From: Desulfobulbaceae bacterium UBA2273
GTDB taxonomy: Bacteria > Desulfobacterota > Desulfobulbia > Desulfobulbales > Desulfurivibrionaceae
DNA length: 48,479 nucleotides
NCBI GenBank assembly: GCA_002347095.1
Contig: DDWZ01000013.1
Coordinates: forward strand, 1-48,479
Direction: 5' to 3'
Under the pieces are notes generated by a model. It made no database searches. It saw nothing but the letters and a program-made list of their open reading frames with translations, and had not been told where the DNA came from. Position numbers and translations under genes: made by a program. Below, one piece after another: positions 8,108 to 19,700 of this stretch. Every line of letters begins with the position of its first letter. Within the stretch, counting starts at the first letter, position 1.

Positions 8108-9466
8108 ATGAAAGTACTGCTCATCCAGCCTCCCAGCCACAATCCTCTTATTGATCAGTTTTTCTTGTTTGAACCGTTGGCCTTGGAATATCTCGGAGCC
8201 GGCCTCACGCTGGACAATCACACGGTGGAACTTCTTGATGCCAGGCTGGAACCGGATATCGAGGAGGCGTGCCGCAAGTTTCAACCGGAAATAGTGGGCC
8301 TTACCGGTTTCACCAGCCACGTCAACATCATCAAGGACATTGCGACCCGCCTCAAGGCCATTTTCCCGGAACTCTTCGTTGTGGTGGGAGGGCATCATGC
8401 CACAGTGCAGCCGGAAGATTTCAACGAACCTAATATTGATCTCGTGGTCATCGGCGAAGGGGTTTTTACCCTGCGCGAAATCGCTGCGGCCTTGCAGGCA
8501 GGAACACGCCTCGCGGAGATCGCAGGGATCGCGGTTCCGTGTTCCGAAGGCATGGTGTTCAGCACGCCGCGGCCCTACACGGATCTGAACGACCTCCCCT
8601 TTCCCGATCGGACGCTGACCGCTCGCCACCGGAAGCATTATTTCAGCGAATGGTTCAACCCCCTGGCCTCGGTGCGGACTTCGCTGGGCTGCACGGCCCG
8701 GTGCAACTTCTGCGCCCTCTGGTCCATCACCGGCGGCAAATACCTGCGCCGCGACCCGGAGGCAGTGGTGGCGGAACTCAAGACCATTGCCGAGCCGAAT
8801 GTTTTTTTCTGCGATGACGAATCCATGTGCGATGCCAAACGCATGGACCGGCTGGCCGACCTGATTGACGAAGCGGGAATACGAAAGAACTACTTTCTCT
8901 ACGGACGGGTGGATACCATCATCAAGTTCCCGGAGTTATTCGCCAAGTGGAAAAAAATCGGCCTGGCCCAGGTATTCGTGGGCATGGAGGATTTCTCCGA
9001 CCAACGGCTCAAAACCATGAACAAAGGAATAACCACGGCGCAGCAAGAACAGGCCGTGACAATCCTTGACGGCCTGGGAATCATGATGTACGCCTCGTAC
9101 ATGGTCAATCCGGACTACAGCCGTGAGGATTTTCGCGATTTGCTGGCCTATGTGCGACGCCTGAAGCACAAGTACGCCACCTTCACCGTAATGACCCCGC
9201 TTCCCGGCACCAAACTGTATGCCGAGCGCTATGAAGAGATCAGCAGCCACAAACCGGAACTCTACGACATGGTCCATGCCCTTCTCCCAACCACCCTGCC
9301 CCTGGCGGAGTTTCATCAGAAGATGGCCAACCTCTGGGCTAAGGCAGTGCCGTTTTACAGGATAATCCCCACCCTGGCCCGCTTCGGCCTGCAAGGCATG
9401 CTCCAACGGATACGGTTGTTCGGCACCGTTCTCAAAAAGATTCGCCTGGCCCATTTGGATTATTGA
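8108..9466 (+). CDS. B12-binding-domain radical SAM protein
   Basis: The 452-residue product has an N-terminal cobalamin-binding-type Rossmann domain (residues about 1-140, with GVFTLREI and VVVGGHHATVQPEDF). A radical SAM core follows, with the cluster motif C195-x3-C199-x2-C202 in LGCTARCNFCALW. The family includes methylases, cyclases and C-C bond-forming enzymes, among them those of hopanoid, tetrapyrrole and natural-product pathways. The substrate cannot be assigned. The C-terminal 100 residues are basic and partly hydrophobic. CAGGAG precedes the ATG. Probable operator half-sites lie upstream and a TetR gene lies 55 bases downstream, which suggests the enzyme is regulated by a small-molecule ligand. 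Confidence 0.85.
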   Translation: MKVLLIQPPSHNPLIDQFFLFEPLALEYLGAGLTLDNHTVELLDARLEPDIEEACRKFQPEIVGLTGFTSHVNIIKDIATRLKAIFPELFVVVGGHHATVQPEDFNEPNIDLVVIGEGVFTLREIAAALQAGTRLAEIAGIAVPCSEGMVFSTPRPYTDLNDLPFPDRTLTARHRKHYFSEWFNPLASVRTSLGCTARCNFCALWSITGGKYLRRDPEAVVAELKTIAEPNVFFCDDESMCDAKRMDRLADLIDEAGIRKNYFLYGRVDTIIKFPELFAKWKKIGLAQVFVGMEDFSDQRLKTMNKGITTAQQEQAVTILDGLGIMMYASYMVNPDYSREDFRDLLAYVRRLKHKYATFTVMTPLPGTKLYAERYEEISSHKPELYDMVHALLPTTLPLAEFHQKMANLWAKAVPFYRIIPTLARFGLQGMLQRIRLFGTVLKKIRLAHLDY

Positions 9467-9482
9467 AGCAGGAGGCTTTACA

Positions 9483-9524
9483 ATGGCCATCACGAACGCT
9501 TTCTGGTACCATGCCACACCATGA
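9483..9524 (+). CDS. Putative 13-codon leader ORF overlapping the TetR start
   Basis: An AGGAGG ribosome site is followed by ATG at 9483 and a 13-codon frame (MAITNAFWYHATP) whose TGA at 9522-9524 overlaps the ATG of the TetR gene (ATGA). The TetR ATG has no ribosome site of its own. The arrangement suggests translational coupling. Whether the peptide itself matters is unknown. Confidence 0.45.
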   Translation: MAITNAFWYHATP

Positions 9525-10201
9525 AAACCCGTGACAAAATCATCGAGACAGCCCTCCAGCTCTTCAACGAGCAAGGCACCAAAGGGGTGACCACCAACCA
9601 TATTGCCGCGGCCGTCGGCATCAGCCCCGGCAATCTCTACTATCATTTCCGCAACAAGGAAGACATCATCCGCGCCATCTTCGAGCAGATGGACGCCTAC
9701 GGCCTGGAACAGTACCAACTGGTCCTGGACACCTTTCAGCCCGGCACCCTGGAAACCATGGAACAGACCTTTGCCATGATCCAGGCGTACAACTGGCGCT
9801 ATCGATTTTTCAAGCGTGAGCTGACCGCGCTGATCATGAACGATCCGCTCCTCAAGGAGCGTTTTCTCCACACCCACCGCACCATGCTCACCGTTATCCG
9901 GCAATCCAACGACTGTTCCGTTGCCAGCGGAACCTTAAAGCCCATGCCCGAAAAGGAAATGGCCCTCTTTAGCGAAGAGATCTGGCTGGTGGCCCTTTTC
10001 TGGCTCAACTACCTGGAGGTGGGAGGAGAAGAGGTCAATGACGAGACGCTCCGACGGGGCATTGACCTGCTTAGAAACATGGTCAGACCGCACCTCACAA
10101 AGAAAGCCTTGGCAGAACTGGCACAACGGGAAGGGACACCCTTGCCGGAAACCAAGCACAAGCCGTCCTTCCTTCCCGGTTTTCTCCGCCCGCCATCATA
10201 A
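9521..10201 (+). CDS. TetR/AcrR family transcriptional regulator
   Basis: The 226-residue product has the TetR DNA-binding domain at its N-terminus: KIIETALQLFNEQG as helix 1, GVTTNHIAAAVGISPGNLYYHF as the helix-turn-helix (about residues 25-47), then KEDIIRAIFEQM. The rest is a helical ligand-binding region typical of the family, and the tail (about residues 205-226) is proline-rich and disordered-looking. It lies directly after a B12-radical SAM gene and probably shares its transcript, so local autoregulation through the half-sites at 8055-8093 is likely. The start is fixed by the conserved HTH and by the overlap with the upstream leader ORF. The ligand is unknown. Confidence 0.87.
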   Translation: MKTRDKIIETALQLFNEQGTKGVTTNHIAAAVGISPGNLYYHFRNKEDIIRAIFEQMDAYGLEQYQLVLDTFQPGTLETMEQTFAMIQAYNWRYRFFKRELTALIMNDPLLKERFLHTHRTMLTVIRQSNDCSVASGTLKPMPEKEMALFSEEIWLVALFWLNYLEVGGEEVNDETLRRGIDLLRNMVRPHLTKKALAELAQREGTPLPETKHKPSFLPGFLRPPS

Positions 10202-10233
10202 AAAAAGGAGGTGCGAACAACTATCGCACCTCC
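10200..10233 (-). terminator. Intrinsic terminator of the glucan synthase / small secreted protein unit
   Basis: On the minus strand GGAGGTGCGA and its complement (10207-10216 / 10224-10233) form a perfect 10-bp stem with a 7-base loop, followed by seven T residues. It lies 55 bases past the stop of the gene starting at 10737. It closely resembles the terminator at 20521-20560. Confidence 0.85.
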
Positions 10234-10287
10234 CGTTACCATCTCTTCTTCCGTACTGTTTACAGCGTTTACTTCTTGGTTGCTGCC

Positions 10288-10737
10288 TTAGCGGCCACGG
10301 TCATGATCATTGCCCTTGCCATGCCCCTTGCCGTTTTTCTTTTGCTTCCCATGGTCATCATCCCTGTCATTGTCACGATGGCCATCCTTGCGGTCACGGT
10401 GTTTTTCCTGATACCGCGGAACATATTCGCGTTCGTACCAGTCGTCTTGCACAAAAAAGACGCGCTCGCCGCAGGCATTGTATTCGCGGCAGTGCTTTTT
10501 CCAATTTTTGGCATGGCCCGGCGGGACGCGCAGATAGACCGGGGGCCGGACAACCTGGACCCGTTCAACGATTATCGGCTGACGGTAGAGTACCCGTGGC
10601 TGCGGGTAGTCGCCGATGTCAATATGGCCATAGAAACCGGGTTGGCCAATGCTGACCGAGACGCCGACGTCGGCAGCCAATGCAGGGGTGGTAACGGCGG
10701 CCGCGGCCACCGCTATTGCGAGTAAAAAACGTTTCAT
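10288..10737 (-). CDS. Small secreted protein with basic/acidic His-rich tail, function unknown
   Basis: The product (149 residues from the ATG at 10737, which has GGAG 7 bases upstream; a TTG two codons earlier is less likely) has a clear Sec signal peptide, MKRFLLAIAVAAAAVTTPALA. The mature region has tyrosine/proline-rich strands (about residues 25-70), two cysteines in KHCREYNACG, and a very hydrophilic C-terminal tail of alternating His, Asp, Lys, Arg and Gly. Such tails are common in periplasmic proteins that may bind metals or polyanions, but I do not recognise a characterised family. It follows the cyclic glucan synthase by 37 bases and is probably co-transcribed with it. In another frame the last codons read AAKAATKK, like the end of MvhD; see findings. 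Confidence 0.75.
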   Translation of the reverse strand: MKRFLLAIAVAAAAVTTPALAADVGVSVSIGQPGFYGHIDIGDYPQPRVLYRQPIIVERVQVVRPPVYLRVPPGHAKNWKKHCREYNACGERVFFVQDDWYEREYVPRYQEKHRDRKDGHRDNDRDDDHGKQKKNGKGHGKGNDHDRGR

Positions 10738-10774
10738 GTTCAATCTCCTATTGTTAAGGCTTTAATGAAATTAC

Positions 10775-13700
10775 TTATACCATAACCGGATGTGCTTGTG
10801 CATTTTCATTCGGCTTTTGCCCATCCCCCATCCTGACCACAACCCGATGTTTCACCAGCTCCCGTTCCAAGGAGATCACGCCATCGGGCACGCGCTGGCC
10901 GTCCATCTCCATCCAGGCGACACCGCACTCACAACCAAGCGGATTTTCCACCTGGATGTCGTAGATCGTCTCCCCATGCCGGTAACGGAGGCTGAAACCC
11001 GGCCACGTCGCGGGTATAACCGGATTCACCCGCATCTCTTTGCCCCGCACCTGTAAGCCCAAAACCTCTTCCACCCAGGCCCGGTACATCCACGCCGCCG
11101 CCCCGGTATACCAGGACCAGCCCCCCTGCCCTATCCTTCCCGGAAGCCGGTAGACGTCGGCCGCCACCACGTAAGGCTCAACCCCGTAATGCCAGACCGA
11201 TTCCGCATCGCGGGCATGCTCGATGGGATTGAGCATGCGCAGCATCCGCACCGCCCGCTCGCCATCTCCTTTGCGGGCCATGGCCATGGCCATCCAGAGG
11301 GCGGCGTGCGTATACTGCCCGCCATTTTCCCGCACTCCGGGGGGGTAGCTCTGTATATACCCGGGCGAGGGTTCGGATCTGTCGAAGGGGGGCGTAAAAA
11401 GCAGCACCAGTCCTTCATCCTGGCGGACAAGATGCTGCCAGGCCGACTCCAGTCCCTGTTCGGCCCGCGCAGGCTCCGCAGCGCCGGAAAGCCAGGCCCA
11501 CGATTGGGGCAGGGAATCGATCCTCGCCTCCGTGTTTTCCGCGGAGCCAAGAAGGGAACCATTGTCGAAAGTTCCCCGCAGATACCACTCCCCGTCCCAG
11601 CCGGCCTGCTCCACCCTCTGGATCAGATCCTGCCTCTCTTTTTGGTAGGTTCGTCCCAGTTCCGGTTTTTGCAGCAGGTTGGACATTTCGACCATCCCCT
11701 GCAGCAGCTCGCAGAGGAACCATCCGAGCCAGACGCTCTCCCCCTTGCCCCCGGCGCCCACCAGGTTCATGCCGTCGTTCCAATCCCCGGTTCCCATCAG
11801 GGGAAGGCCGTGGGGTCCGATGGTCAGGCCGCGGCTGACCGCGCGGCAACAGTGCTCGAAAAGGGTGGCGCGCTCCAAGGTGACCTCCGGGGTGGAAAAT
11901 ACCTCGAACTGATCGTCCGCCAGGATGGGCGCATTGAGAAAGGAGACCTCCTCCTTGAGGATATCCGCATCGCCGGTGGTCCGGACATACTGCGCCACCA
12001 CATACGGAAGCCAGAGCAGATCGTCGGAAATGCGCGAGCGGATTCCGGCCCCGGCAGGTTCATGCCACCAATGCTGGACATCGCCTTCCTTGAACTGCCG
12101 GCTGGCAGCCAACAGGATCTGGGCGCGGGCAAGCTCCGGCTTAACGTAGAGAAAGGCCATGACATCCTGCAACTGATCGCGAAAACCAAAAGCGCCGCCG
12201 GATTGGTAAAAAGCGGAACGTGCCCAGAGGCGGCAGCTTAAGGCCTGGTATTGCAGCCAGCGGTTGATCAGCAGATCAGCGGCCAATTCCGGGGTATGCA
12301 CTTCAACGGTGCCGAGCAGTTCATCCCACCAGGACTGGGTTTGCGCGAGCGCCTCCTCCAAGGCATTCTCCTCCTGAAAACGGAGTATCAATTGCCGGGC
12401 GTGGTTCAGGGACTCGGCTTGGCCGAGCATGCAGGTGATCTCACGCTGCTCGCCCGGCGACAATTCCAGCCCAACCCGGAGCACCGCGCAGGGGTCCAGC
12501 CCCGCGCCGGTCCGTTGTGAGAGCGTGGCCAGTTCCATGGCTGCCGGATTGGCCAAGGTGCGGTTGCGGCCGATGAAAGCGGTGCGGTCGCCGCCGTAGG
12601 AGTCGGCCTGGGGAGTTACGGCCACGAAGGCGACCCGCTCCGGGTACTCTGGGTGGTAGCGATTTTGCGCCAGCACGGCCTGGGCTTCGTCATCCCAGTT
12701 GGTCATCACATGCATCTGGGAGGTTTCGCGGTTCTCGCCCAGGGTTAATTCCACATAGTAGGTCAGCGAAAGTCTGCGCCTTCTGGAGGAAGCATTGGTG
12801 AGCCGCAACCGTTGCAATTTGATCGGCATTCCCCCGCTCTCGTCCACGGGGACAAAGACGGTCAGCTCCTGCTCGATCCCGTTGCTGTTATGTTCGAAAA
12901 CCGTATACCCCGCCCCATGCCGGGCCCGGTAGGCGGTTGCTTCCCGGATCGGCGCGGCGGTGGGCGACCAGAATACGCCGCTTTCCTCGTCGCGGATGTA
13001 CATGGCCTCCGAAGCCGGGTCCAGCACCGGGTCGTTGGACCAGCCGGTCAGGCGATTGCGTTGGCTGTTGCCGCACCAGGTGAAGCCGGAACCGGTTTCG
13101 CTGACCATGGTTCCAAAGGTCGGGTTGGCGATAATGTTCACCCACGGGGCCGGGGTGTTGGTGTTGGGGCCGAGATAGATCGCGTATTCACGGCCGTCCG
13201 GGGTAAAGCCCCCCAGGCTGTTGAAATAATGCAGCTCCATGAAGGGCAGCGGCGCCGAGGGCTCCCGGACCGCTCGCTTCCAGGCCAGCATTTCCAGCCG
13301 TTCGGGAACTTCAGCCGACACTGCCAATTGCTGGGGAAGCGTGCCCCGGGCCGCCACCAGCATGACACTGGCCACGCACTTGAGGAGCTTGAGATCTTCC
13401 TCGGGAATGAGCGCCGCATTGCGCAGGTAGATCCCGCCCGGCTGGTCCGTCCCGTTCATCAGGGAATGGGCCTGAATCAACCGTTCCAACCGTTCCTGAA
13501 GCGGACGCTCATAACTGCCGGGTTCCTCGTTGAGGATCACCAGATCGGTGGACAAGCCGTGCATTCGCCAATAGGTATAGGCCTGGAGCATCTGCCGGGC
13601 CAGATTGATATCCCGCGCCTCCCCAATAGTAACCAGAGCTATGGGCAGGTCGCCCGAGATGCCGTAGGGCCACAATCCGGCTTGCCCCTTGCGATTCTCG

Positions 13701-16700
13701 GCGAGTTGCTCTTCGGCCGCACGCAAGAGAGGGTTGGGAAACAGCAGGTGACTTGCCAGTTGCTGGAAGCGGCGCGCTTCATCCGGTTGAATGTGCAGCA
13801 TCTGCAACTGCTGCTGGGTCGAGACCCAGGCAAAATCCATGGCCCGGTTGATCTCCTGAGGCTCAGAGTATTTATCCATCAACAGCAAAACTTTTTCACG
13901 GCTTGAACCGGCGGCGAGCACCAGGGAAACCTGGGTGTGCTGACCCGGCTGCAAGGTGATGCTCCGCCGCAGGCTCAAGCTCGGGTCAAGGACAAATCCC
14001 TGGCTGTTGCCAAGCTCTTGCGTGGCCCCCATGGGTTTGGCCAGGGGATGGCCACGCCCGATGAACCGTTTCCGGTCGGTTTCAAACTGCCAATCTTTTT
14101 CAGGCGGGCTGTCAACCCCTGCCGGCTCATAGGTCAAACGGTGCGCCACAAACAGAGGCAGTTCGTTCTCACTGCGTGACCGCCTAGAGGCAAGGAGAAC
14201 GTGTTGCTCGGGGAGCGCTTCGGTCTGGATAAACAGCTTGTTAAAGGCAGGGTGCTGGCGATCCGCCCGGTGGGGGGCCATGGAGAGCTCAACATAGCTG
14301 GTAAGGTTAAGAATGCGGACGCGGGTTGTCCTGTTAATCAGGGTAATCCTGCGAATCTCCACGTCATCTTCCGGCGAGACGATCACCTCTGTTTCGGTAT
14401 GCAACCCGTTATCGTCACGCCGGAACACGGCCCGATCAGTAGCAAAATTGACCGAATACCCTTCCAGCTTCCCATCGGCAGGGTGATAGGTGCTGGACCA
14501 GACCCGATCCGAATCGGGCTCATGCAGGAAACAAAAGGTTCCCATTGCATCACAGGTCCGATCCGACCGCCAGCGGGTGAGTTCCTGGCCGCTCCACTGA
14601 CTGTAGCCGCCTCCGCTGTTGGTGACCATCACGCCATAGCGGCCGTTGCTGAGCAGCAGGCTGTGGGGAATGGCGGTATGGGGCGTGGTATAGATGCTTT
14701 CCGCCGGAGCAATCTGGTCTACGCCCAGCAAGGTGGGCTCATTCTCCCGCGTCGAGGTCAGGTGCAGCGTAGGCAGGGTCGGGATGCGTTCCTGAAGGAG
14801 CGCCTCAAAGGCACGGACCCGTGGATCGCTGTGAAAACGGCGCGGGAACGGATTGCCATGCAGAAAGTTGGTCAAGGCCAGAAACGCCATGCCCTGATGA
14901 TGGGCCATATACGCCTTGATTATCACCCCGCGCTTGCCCACCCGCTGCTTTTGCCGGCTGAAATCCATGGCCTCGTAATATCCATAATCACCGAGCAGCC
15001 CCAACCCGGCCAGTTGCTTTAGATTCCGCACGGTTTCAATGGGCGCAAGACTCAAGGCCAGCAAGGTGGCATAGGGAGCGATGACCAGCTCTTCCTCCAG
15101 GCCGCGTTTCAAGCCGAGCAGCGGAACGCCGAACGCCTTGTACTGATAGGTTTTGTTGAGGTCCATATTGCCGAAGGCGGATTCGGAAATACCCCATGGC
15201 ACGCGCCGCTTGCGGCCATAGGTGATCTGGACCTGCACCGCTTCCCGGGCGGCCTTGTCCAAAAGCGAGTTGCCGTAGGTGTACTGGAACAAGAGCGGCA
15301 TCAGGTATTCGAACATGGTTCCGGTCCAACTGAGCAGCACCCGCTGCCGACCAATGGCCCCATACAGTCGGCTCATGGAAAACCAATGTTCCAGGGGAAT
15401 ATCGCCCCGGGCAATGGCAACGAAACTCCCGAACCGCGCCTCGCTGGCCAGAAGATCGTAACGGGAAACGTCCAAAACGTCGGTGGAGACATTAAAGCCG
15501 ATGGCAAACAGCTTGCTTTCCCTGTCATAGAGAAATCGCATGTCCAGCGCCGCGGACAACGCACGAACATCCTCCCCGAGCCGGGTCGCCATTCCCAGGG
15601 TTTCCCCGGCCAGCCACTGCGAGGTGGCGAATGCCTTGATAACCCGGTCGAGCCAAGGGATGAGGTGGGCGCTTGCCTGGAGAGATTCCTCGCGGATCAC
15701 GCGAAGAATCGTGATCGAGCCGATCCGGTCATGGGCAATATCGTGCAGCGAGGGCGCCTGTACAAGATCATGTCGGATGGCGAGCAGAGCCACCGAACCC
15801 AGCGGGGCCAGCTCCTCCGCGGTTTTTTCCGCGAGAATCTCGATCCAGGTGAGATAGCGGTCGCTGTTTTGGGCCCAGGCCGTGGCCTGTTGTTCCAGTT
15901 CCGCACCCCATGGCGCCGCCCCCGCGGCAACGACCATCGCCCTGACATTGACCTCAGTCCGCCGCTGCAGACGGAGGAGATCCACGATGCCAAAGGGCGG
16001 AGCATTCCATTCAGCCAAAAGTTGGTCGAGTGTCTGCCGATACAAACCGGCATCTTCTTCCAAGGCTGCGTCCTGCTTCAGAATTTCCCCGGTATCGGCC
16101 AGACCGGCAAACGCCTTGCCATCCAAAAGCGGACCATGCACCAACTCGTCAAGCCCCTGCCCCAAAGCCCACAAGGCGCCCAGCAGATTGCCGCTGTCCA
16201 CCGTGGAGACGTAGCGGGGTTCGAGCGGCACCAGGGTCTGGATATCGTACCAGTTGAGAAGATGCCCTTGGTAGCGCTCCAGAGAGCTAATGGTTGCCAT
16301 GCTATTGGCAAGCTTTTCCACAACCTGGTTCATGGTCAGATAGCCGGAATCATGGGCGCCCAGGACACTGGTCAGCCAGAGGCCGATGTTGGTCGGACTG
16401 GTTCGCATGGCCAGACTGTTTTGATGGGCAACCTGGTAGTTATCCGGAGGCAACCAGGAGGTGTCGGCATTGACAAAGGATGAGAAATAGCGCCAGGTCC
16501 GCCGGGCAACTTGCCGGAGGAAACGGCGATCCGTCTCGGGTAACGGTTTTTCCCGGCGTTGTTCAATGGGGCGCAGATTGAGAAGCCAGCCGAACAACGG
16601 GGAGAAAAACCACAAAACAAGCCAGGGGGCGGCCACAGACAGGCTGGCCGGCATGACAAGCCAGATCGCCGCACCCACGATCATACTGAAGAGGCTCCCC

Positions 16701-19700
16701 AGAGCCAGGTGCGCGAGAAAGAGCGGTTGGTGAAGGGAGGCGCGCCAATGGGTTGATTGGGCAGTCCACTCCAATAAATTGCGCTGCGAGATCAGGCGGC
16801 GGTAGCAGACCCTGACGATGGCATCCAGGGCCACCGCTGTCTGGTGCGGCAACAGCGCCCCATCGATAACGGCCCGCAGCATGTCGTGCAAGAGTTTGGT
16901 CGGGGAAAAATACATCAATCCCTTGTGGGTGGTAGCCATGGTGAAGGGCTGCGCCAAGGGGTGAAAGAGCAGTTGCATGCCGACCACCAGCGTGGCGATT
17001 CCACCGATCTTCGGGGAGATACACCAGGAGGTGGTCAAGAGGAGCAGGCTCGTGATCGGCAGGAGGCTCCGGCGCAAATTGTCGAGGATCTTCCAACGGT
17101 TCAAGGGGGAAAGCGGGTTCGGGCCCTGTCCGCCCGAAGCCAGGGGAACACGCGAAAAAATCCACCCTGCTATCTGCCAATCCCCACGAATCCAGCGATG
17201 GGCTCGGCTGCTGTAGCTCTGATACCCTTGCGGGAAATCATCAAAAAGCTCAATATCGCTGGCCAGACCAACGCGGACATACGCCCCTTCGAGCAGGTCA
17301 TGGCTCAGCACCCACTCTTCAGGGAAGCGGCCGGAGAGCACCCGGCTGAAGGCGCGGACATCGTAGATCCCCTTGCCGTGATACGATCCTTCCCCGCTCA
17401 GGTCCTGATAGACATCGGAAATCGCCTGGGTATAGGGGTCGATCCCCACTGCATCGCTGAAAAGCCGGCTGAAGACCGAGGCGCTCGTGCTCGGTAAGGT
17501 CGGGCTCACCCGCGGCTGGATGATGGTATAGCCGTCCATGATCCTGCCTGCGGCATCGAAGCGGGGCTGATTGAGGGGGTGCGCCAGGGTCTCGACCAGT
17601 CTGCGGGCCGAGGCGTGCGGCAACTGGGTGTCGCTGTCCAGGGTAATGATGAAGCGGATATCCGCCAATTGCTCCGGGTCGCCCACATATACCAAAGCAG
17701 GCGCATTTTCCGGCCGCGTCCCGTCGATCAGGCAATTCAGTTCCTCAAGCTTGCCCCGTTTGCGCTCCCAGCCGATGAATTTCTGCTCGGATTCGCTCCA
17801 GGTGCGTTCCCGATGGAAGAGGAAAAAACGCTCGCCGCCATGGCGTGTATTGAGCTCTGTCAGGCATGCTCGCGCGATTTCGAGCAGCCCGTTGTCCTCT
17901 TCACGGGAAAACGTGGCGGAATCGGTGTAGTCCGAGAACAGGCTGAAGAAGAGATTTGTTTCCTTGTTGGCCAGGTAGCGAATCTCCAGCTTTTCCACCT
18001 CGTCTTGGATCGTCTCCGCATTCACCAGCATCATCGGCACGACCACCAAAGTGCGGTAGGCATCCGGAATTCCAGACTTCTCGAAATCCATCTTGGGCAA
18101 AGGCCGGGGCGGCAAAAATCGCGTGATCAGATAATTGACCACCTCGATGGCCAACTGGCTGACCGGAATCAGCAGGAGCAGGACCAGCCCGACCCGGATG
18201 GGCAGCGATGGCCCAGTCTGGCCGAAGCCGGGGATTAGGCCAAAAACAACGATCAGAAAAACGAACAGCGCGGAGAAGCCGCCGATGCCGAAGGCGTAAA
18301 GAGCGGGGTGATGGCAATAGATCCATTCCAGCATGCGGTAATGGAACTTTTCACGGCAACCCAACAACTGGGCCAGTTCAGCCCGCCCCTTGCCGATTAG
18401 CCAGGTGGTGACGCAGCCGCGTTGTGCATCGTCTGTTGATTCAGGCCCTGCCTGGGTTGCCAGCGTGATGACACGCTCGGCAACCTGTTGTTCAGTCTGG
18501 CCGGCAGCGCGGGCAAGGTCTTCGATCGCCCGGCGGCAACGGTCGCGGGTTGCGAAATCCATTGCAAGATAGATTCCGGACGGATCGCGGCGCAACACCT
18601 GCTCCACCCGGCTAAGCTGCTCGAAGATCTCCCGCCAGTCAAGCAGGGCAAGCTGGCGCAGACTGGTGAAGGCATTGCCGCTGGCCAACTGTTCCCTGGT
18701 CTGCCGGTTCTGCTCACGCAGATTGAGGTCGTGCAGCGAGGTTTTCAGCGTACGCTCAAGCCAGTTTTTGACCGGTGCCAAGGCGGCAGCCTCGTCGTAC
18801 AGCAACCCCACCAACTGCGTCGCGAAATACGGGCTGGGAACCACCTCCGAGGCAGCAAGTTCCTCAAGAATTGCAAAGAGGTGGCTGGCATCGCGGCGAT
18901 TGGCGGCGAACAGCCGATTCGCCCAAAAGTCCGCCAACTGACGCTCGCGCAGATTGGTCAGGGCGGTGACGGCCAGATTCTGGATGCTTTCAATCAGCGC
19001 GATGCGCAGCATTTGCGGGGTCGCCCAGAGCTCGCCAATGGTCAGCGTGCGCACGGATTGGTGGGCCTCGATAAACGCCAGGATATTCTCCCGGTCAAGA
19101 CGCAGCTCCGTGTGAGCAACAAGGTTCTTGGCCATACCATAGACGCACGGCAAACCGCGAAAAGGGTCAGAGGCCAGGGTGGGCAATTGCTGGTAAAAAC
19201 GCCGGGGAAGGTTCCGTAATACATCGCGGGTATTTCCTTCCAGAATGTACTCGTTATCAAGAATCCAATCGGCCGCCGGCGTGGCTTTTTGTTCCAAGCG
19301 GCTCGCCGCGGCAAGGTCCGTACAGACCTGCCGAACCCATTGACGGGAATGCTTGAGACGCTTGAGCAGCTCAAAACTGCGATGCGGCTTCAGGTCCACC
19401 TGCTGCTCCCTGGCATGGCGTTGCGCATGCTCCAAAACCTGGGCAGGGGAAAGCTTTACCTTGATGTTCCGCGCTTCAGCCCGCCGCTCGCACTTGCGAT
19501 GCATGACGAACAGCGTCGGAGGGATATCGCCGATTTCCCTCAGCAGTACCACCGGGCGCTGTAAAGATTCGACAGGCGCTTGGAGAATCAGCACCGATTC
19601 CCCGGAGACAAGCCAACGGGCGTGGTCACGTATGATCCCTGACTCGACCCCATACCTGGAGCGTCGTAGCCATAATAGCGCTGCCATGGCGCCGATTGTG

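Noticed and set aside
13861..14160. Several 60-370 codon plus-strand frames opposite the glucan synthase (10790-19374)
   Set aside because: All are antisense to one continuous, recognisable 3,069-residue gene.
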